A stretch of 8,326 bases of DNA, from NCBI GenBank assembly GCA_043818215.1, contig JBDRGC010000015.1:1-8326 (forward strand), in the 5' to 3' direction. Every line of letters starts with the position of its first letter. Positions within the stretch are counted from its first letter, which is position 1. This DNA is from JBDRGC01 sp043818215 (GTDB taxonomy: Bacteria; Chloroflexota; Anaerolineae; Anaerolineales; UBA11858). The position numbers were made by a program, and so were the translations under genes. The notes beneath the pieces were generated by a model. The model was given only the letters and a program-made list of their open reading frames with translations, was not told the origin of the DNA and ran no database searches. Shown here piece after piece: positions 4,657-8,326 of this stretch.

Positions 4657-6711
4657 ATGGCATTACCACAACCACCAAACAATATTCGCATCGGAATCGA
4701 TATCGGCGGCACATTTACCGACTTCGTAATTTTTGACCCGGCCACAAAAGTGATTCAGACCTTCAAAATTCCGTCAACACCCCCAGACCCATCGATTGCC
4801 GTGATTGAAGGTATGGAACGTATTCGAAACCAGTTTTCAGGATCAAATCTTCCTACAAGCTATTGGATTATCCACGGTTCAACGGTCGCTACAAATGCGC
4901 TTCTCGAAAGAAAAGGTGACAAAACAGCTTTGGTTACAACCCGGGGGTTTAAAGATATCATTCAAATTGGCCGCCAAAACCGCCCCGAACTGTACGCATT
5001 TTCATCCAAACCAGTTCCGCCCCTGGTTCTTGAGACATTAAGATTTGAAGTCGATGAACGGGTTGACTACCTGGGAGATATTTCCACACCAATAGATGAA
5101 ACCCAGGTTGATGAAATTGTCAAATCTCTGACCAACCTGAAATCCGACAAAGTCAACTCGATTGCGATTGTTTTTCTGTTTTCTTTTGCAAATCCAAACC
5201 ATGAATTGCTTGTTGCTGAAAAATTCCGCCAGGCCGGTTTTTTCGTTTCTGCATCTCACGAAATTTTACCGGAATACCGGGAATACGAACGGGCTAGCAC
5301 TACCGTTATCAACGCGTATGTTTCGCCCATTCTCGACCGCTACCTTTCCAAACTAAAAAATTCGTTGACATCCGCCACAAAACTACAGATCATGCAGTCC
5401 AATGGCGGCTGCATCAGCTTAGACGAGGCCCGCAAGGCCGGAGTGCGCTGCATTCTCTCCGGGCCGGCAGGGGGCGTGGTTGGGTCGCAGTATGTCGGCC
5501 AAATCGCCAGTCCAGATTCATCGCTCAAACTGCTCACCTTCGATATGGGGGGGACATCAACCGATGTAGCCCTGATTGATGGCCAACCCAAAATCACATC
5601 CGAGGCTTCCGTTGGCGGCCACCCTATCCGAATTCCTCTTCTCGATATTCACACCATCGGAGCGGGTGGCGGTTCGATTGCATCCATTGACGCGGGCGGC
5701 GCCCTCCGAGTTGGGCCGGAAAGTGCCGGCGCAGACCCCGGCCCCGCATGTTATGGGCGAGATATCGGCAGCCAACCACGCCCCGCAACTGTCACAGACG
5801 CCAACCTGCACCTGGGGCGGATTCCCGCCGACTATTTTCTGGGCGGGCAGATGTCCCTTTATCCAGCGTTAGCACAAGAAGCCATCAAATCCGTCGCCGA
5901 AAAACTCGGGTTATCCCCCACCCAAACCGCCCTGGGGATCATCGAAATTGCCAACGCCCACATGGAACGCGCCCTCCGGGTCATCTCGGTGGAGCGGGGC
6001 CACGATCCTCGCAATTTCACCCTGCTATCTTTTGGGGGGGCGGGGAGTCTCCACGCCGCGGATCTGGCCCGCCAGCTAAACATCCCGCGGGTTCTGGTGC
6101 CGCCGTATGCCTCCACCCTGTCTGCGTTTGGGATGCTGGCCGCCGATGTCATCAAAGATTACACCAAAACCATCATGCTTCCCAGCAGCACACCCCACGC
6201 AGAGATTAATCAGCGAATCTCACAAATGGTAGCTCAGGGTCGAGTTGAAATTGCTGCCGAAGGGTTTTCCGAGCAAGATATTCAAATTGAGGAAGCCCTG
6301 GACATCCGTTACCGGGGACAATCCTACGAGTTGACTATTCCCTTCAGTGTTAATTTTATTGACGCTTTTCACCAGGAACATAATCAGACATACGGATACC
6401 ACCGCCCGGAGGCTTCTCTGGAAGTTGTGAATCTACGGGTGCGGGCATTTGGTGTGGTGAGACCTCCTCAAATTTCAGCACAACCCCTGGGGGACACCGA
6501 CCCCGCTCAAGCCAGGTTCGACTCTCGCCGGGTGGTGTATCCCTCCGGGGAAGTGGAAACACCTTTTTACCAGGCCGAATCCCTGAATCCTGGCAATATC
6601 ATCCCCGGCCCGGCTGTGATCGTCCGCAGCGACACTACCATCCTGTTGAGCCAGAGCGATCAGGCCAGGGTTGACCCATATAACAATATCATCATTGAGG
6701 TGGCTCGATGA
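4657..6711 (+). CDS. hyuA: Hydantoinase/oxoprolinase subunit A (HyuA type)
   Basis: The ~684-residue protein is a full-length member of the HyuA family, the ATP-binding subunit of enzymes that open cyclic amides such as hydantoins or 5-oxoproline with ATP hydrolysis. Acetone carboxylase beta subunits are relatives. Actin-fold nucleotide motifs are present: IGIDIGGTFTDF (residues ~12-23), FDMGGTSTDV (~295-304) and FGGAGSLHA (~459-467). GPAGG (~269) and GAGGGSI (~335) also fit the family. The order is the N-terminal domain (to ~190), the hydantoinase A core (~210-500) and a C-terminal domain. I chose ATG 4657 because the family begins about ten residues before DIGGTFTD; in-frame TTG 4621 and ATG 4630 are alternatives. 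None of these has a clear Shine-Dalgarno. Its stop overlaps the hyuB start (ATGA), so both are translated together. Substrate cannot be assigned. It is more GC-rich than the propeller gene. Confidence 0.92.
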   Translation: MALPQPPNNIRIGIDIGGTFTDFVIFDPATKVIQTFKIPSTPPDPSIAVIEGMERIRNQFSGSNLPTSYWIIHGSTVATNALLERKGDKTALVTTRGFKDIIQIGRQNRPELYAFSSKPVPPLVLETLRFEVDERVDYLGDISTPIDETQVDEIVKSLTNLKSDKVNSIAIVFLFSFANPNHELLVAEKFRQAGFFVSASHEILPEYREYERASTTVINAYVSPILDRYLSKLKNSLTSATKLQIMQSNGGCISLDEARKAGVRCILSGPAGGVVGSQYVGQIASPDSSLKLLTFDMGGTSTDVALIDGQPKITSEASVGGHPIRIPLLDIHTIGAGGGSIASIDAGGALRVGPESAGADPGPACYGRDIGSQPRPATVTDANLHLGRIPADYFLGGQMSLYPALAQEAIKSVAEKLGLSPTQTALGIIEIANAHMERALRVISVERGHDPRNFTLLSFGGAGSLHAADLARQLNIPRVLVPPYASTLSAFGMLAADVIKDYTKTIMLPSSTPHAEINQRISQMVAQGRVEIAAEGFSEQDIQIEEALDIRYRGQSYELTIPFSVNFIDAFHQEHNQTYGYHRPEASLEVVNLRVRAFGVVRPPQISAQPLGDTDPAQARFDSRRVVYPSGEVETPFYQAESLNPGNIIPGPAVIVRSDTTILLSQSDQARVDPYNNIIIEVAR

Positions 6712-8326
6712 AAACAGACCCGATTCGATTGGAAGTTTTCAAACACCGGTTTGCAGCCACCGCCGAAGAAATGGGGGCCGTGCTACAAAAAGCCAGTTAT
6801 TCACCGAATATCAAAGAGCGGCGCGATTTTTCTTGTGCCTTGTTCGATGCCGACGGCAAAATGATCGCCCAGGCAGCCCACATTCCTGTCCACTTGGGAT
6901 CGATGCCCCTCTCGGTTCAAGCTGCCATCCACGATTTTCCCGATATGCAGCCCGGTGATGTAATCATCTTAAACGACCCGTTCCGAGGCGGTACGCATCT
7001 CCCCGATATCACCCTGGTTTCCCCTGTTTTTACCCCTCTCCCCACCCCAGTAGATGAATTTTCTGATGGAATGGTGAGAGGGGCAAAGGGTGAGGGGTTA
7101 TTTGGCTTCGTAGCCTCCCGTGCCCATCATTCCGATGTGGGCGGAATGTCGCCCGGTTCGATGCCCGTGGCCCGTGAAATCTACCAGGAGGGGATTATCA
7201 TCCCGCCCATCAAGCTGGTGGTGAGCGGCGAGACCAATCAGGCGGTCTGGAATTTGCTGCTTGCTAACGTCCGAACCCCGGAAGAACGGGCCGGTGACCT
7301 TTGGGCACAGATCGCATCCAACCAGCGCGGTAGTCAGCGCCTTCAAGAAATGGTTTTGGAATATGGCGGCTCTGAAATTCGGCATTATATGAACGCTCTG
7401 CTCGATTACACTGAACGGATGACTCGTCGCCTGCTTGAAACCATCCCGAATGGGGAATACCATTTCAGAGACTATCTGGATAACGACGGGATCAACGACC
7501 AACCCATTCTCATTCAGGTAATGATCCGCATTTCGGGCGATACGGCGACTGTTGATTTCAGCGGGTCAGCGTCCCAACAGCAGGGCAGCGTCAACGCCGT
7601 GTATGCCATCACCCTGTCGGCGGTGTATTACGTTTTCCGCTGCTTGATCGGTTTGGACGTTCCCAACAATGCCGGATGTCTGGTGCCCATCAAGGTAATC
7701 GCCCCTGAGGGAAGTGTGGTCAATGCCCGGTTCCCGGCTCCGGTAGCCGGAGGAAATGTAGAAACTTCGCAACGGATTGTGGATGTACTCCTGGGAGCGC
7801 TGGCTCAAGCTGCTCCAGACCGCATCCCAGCGGCATCGCAGGGGACTATGAACAACGTCACGATTGGAGGAGCAGACTCCCGAACAGGGGAGCCGCGCCC
7901 CTTTGCCTATTATGAAACCATTGGCGGCGGGATGGGTGCCCTGCCAAATCAGGATGGGCCATCGGCGGTTCACTCACACATGACCAACACCCTCAACACC
8001 CCGGTGGAAGCCCTGGAGTATGCTTACCCGCTAATGGTGAGGCGCTATGAAATTCGGCGCGGCTCTGGGGGCGAGGGTAAATTCTCAGGGGGAGATGGGA
8101 TCCGGCGAGATGTGGAAATGCTCACGAATGTTCAGGTCACTTTATTGACCGAACGCCGCGAGCGGGGTCCCTACGGGATGAACGGCGGACAACCTGGGGT
8201 ACCAGGTCAGAATCTCATCCTTCGGGATGGGGAAGAAATCCCCATCCCCAGTAAAGGTTCAATTGAACTCAAATCCGGCGATATTTTGAGCATCCAAACC
8301 CCAGGTGGCGGGGGATTCGGTAAAAT
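6708..8326 (+). CDS. hyuB: Hydantoinase/oxoprolinase subunit B (HyuB type), 3' end cut by the window
   Basis: The frame from ATG 6708 is open to the window edge (539 codons). It shows HyuB signatures: NDPFRGGTHLPDITLV (residues ~89-104), RAHHSDVGGMSPGSM (~138-152), NVRTPEERAGDL, a SASQQQGSVNA segment, GGNVETSQR, IGGGMGA (~405-411) with HMTNTLNTPVE, and the C-terminal GGGGFG. Family members are about 520-580 residues and end shortly after this glycine motif, so only a few residues should be missing. HyuB forms the hydrolytic partner of HyuA; in 5-oxoprolinase-type enzymes the two are sometimes fused, here they are separate genes. The start overlaps the hyuA stop, with GAGG (6697-6700) 7 nt upstream. 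Residues ~109-130 are an unusual insertion that coincides with a palindromic DNA repeat. Substrate is unknown. Confidence 0.93.
   Translation, partial: MKTDPIRLEVFKHRFAATAEEMGAVLQKASYSPNIKERRDFSCALFDADGKMIAQAAHIPVHLGSMPLSVQAAIHDFPDMQPGDVIILNDPFRGGTHLPDITLVSPVFTPLPTPVDEFSDGMVRGAKGEGLFGFVASRAHHSDVGGMSPGSMPVAREIYQEGIIIPPIKLVVSGETNQAVWNLLLANVRTPEERAGDLWAQIASNQRGSQRLQEMVLEYGGSEIRHYMNALLDYTERMTRRLLETIPNGEYHFRDYLDNDGINDQPILIQVMIRISGDTATVDFSGSASQQQGSVNAVYAITLSAVYYVFRCLIGLDVPNNAGCLVPIKVIAPEGSVVNARFPAPVAGGNVETSQRIVDVLLGALAQAAPDRIPAASQGTMNNVTIGGADSRTGEPRPFAYYETIGGGMGALPNQDGPSAVHSHMTNTLNTPVEALEYAYPLMVRRYEIRRGSGGEGKFSGGDGIRRDVEMLTNVQVTLLTERRERGPYGMNGGQPGVPGQNLILRDGEEIPIPSKGSIELKSGDILSIQTPGGGGFGK
7032..7098 (+). 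repeat. Palindromic repeat element inserted in frame in hyuB
   Basis: CCCCTCTC (7033-7040) and GAGAGGGG (7076-7083) are perfect arms, and ACCCCTC (7032-7038) also pairs with GAGGGGT (7092-7098). The style resembles C/T-rich, G/A-rich palindromic elements scattered in many bacterial genomes (recollection). It encodes about 22 residues, TPLPTPVDEFSDG then MVRGAKGEG, between LVSPVF and LFGFVASRAHH, which are normally separated by only a few residues in HyuB. Length near 66 bp keeps the frame. Confidence 0.7.

Noticed and set aside
5557..6562. Long opposite-strand and out-of-frame reading frames inside hyuA (for example 5748-6209)
   Set aside because: They are shadows of a GC-rich conserved gene and lack family motifs and ribosome binding sites.
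7098..7973. Two ~135-codon minus-strand frames
   Set aside because: They lie antisense to hyuB, whose frame is fully conserved across this stretch.
1..8326. tRNA, rRNA, CRISPR array, phage or defence genes
   Set aside because: None could be recognised on either strand.

Overview
The window looks like a bacterial chromosome segment, most likely from Chloroflexota (Anaerolineae-like). This is an inference from style: a secreted repeat protein of PHISYYD / LKYAYQD units ending in an IPLIL-type tail, small SHOCT-domain membrane proteins, and group II intron debris. No rRNA or tRNA gene is visible to confirm it.

Layout. Positions 1-392 (minus strand) hold the 5' part of a group II intron ribozyme that runs off the left edge. 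A secreted beta-propeller/PKD protein frame follows on the plus strand (551-3070). It is split by one in-frame TAG at 1991-1993, exactly where all other repeat units have tyrosine. A second, heavily deleted group II intron (about 3542 down to 3098, minus strand) lies right behind it. That copy keeps its GTGCG start, a frameshifted HNH tail of the intron-encoded protein, a domain V carrying an extra ~22 nt, and domain VI. The two intron copies have the same orientation and share about 145 bp, so the propeller gene sits between direct repeats.

Next come two small minus-strand genes for one-TM SHOCT proteins (4116-4382 and 3849-4076), transcribed as a pair and closed by a strong Rho-independent terminator at 3755-3787. 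A divergent intergenic region of about 270 bp carries overlapping hairpins and a T-run ahead of hyuA.

The right half is a hydantoinase/oxoprolinase operon: hyuA (4657-6711) and hyuB (6708-8326, cut by the window edge), coupled by an ATGA overlap. The two subunits together would form an ATP-dependent cyclic-amide hydrolase whose substrate cannot be read from sequence. hyuB carries a ~66-bp palindromic repeat inserted in frame.

No completely new system is evident. The points most worth a second look are the single stop in the 14-unit propeller gene, the intron pair with its altered domain V and covarying hairpins, the in-frame palindrome in hyuB, and the attenuator-like hyuA leader.
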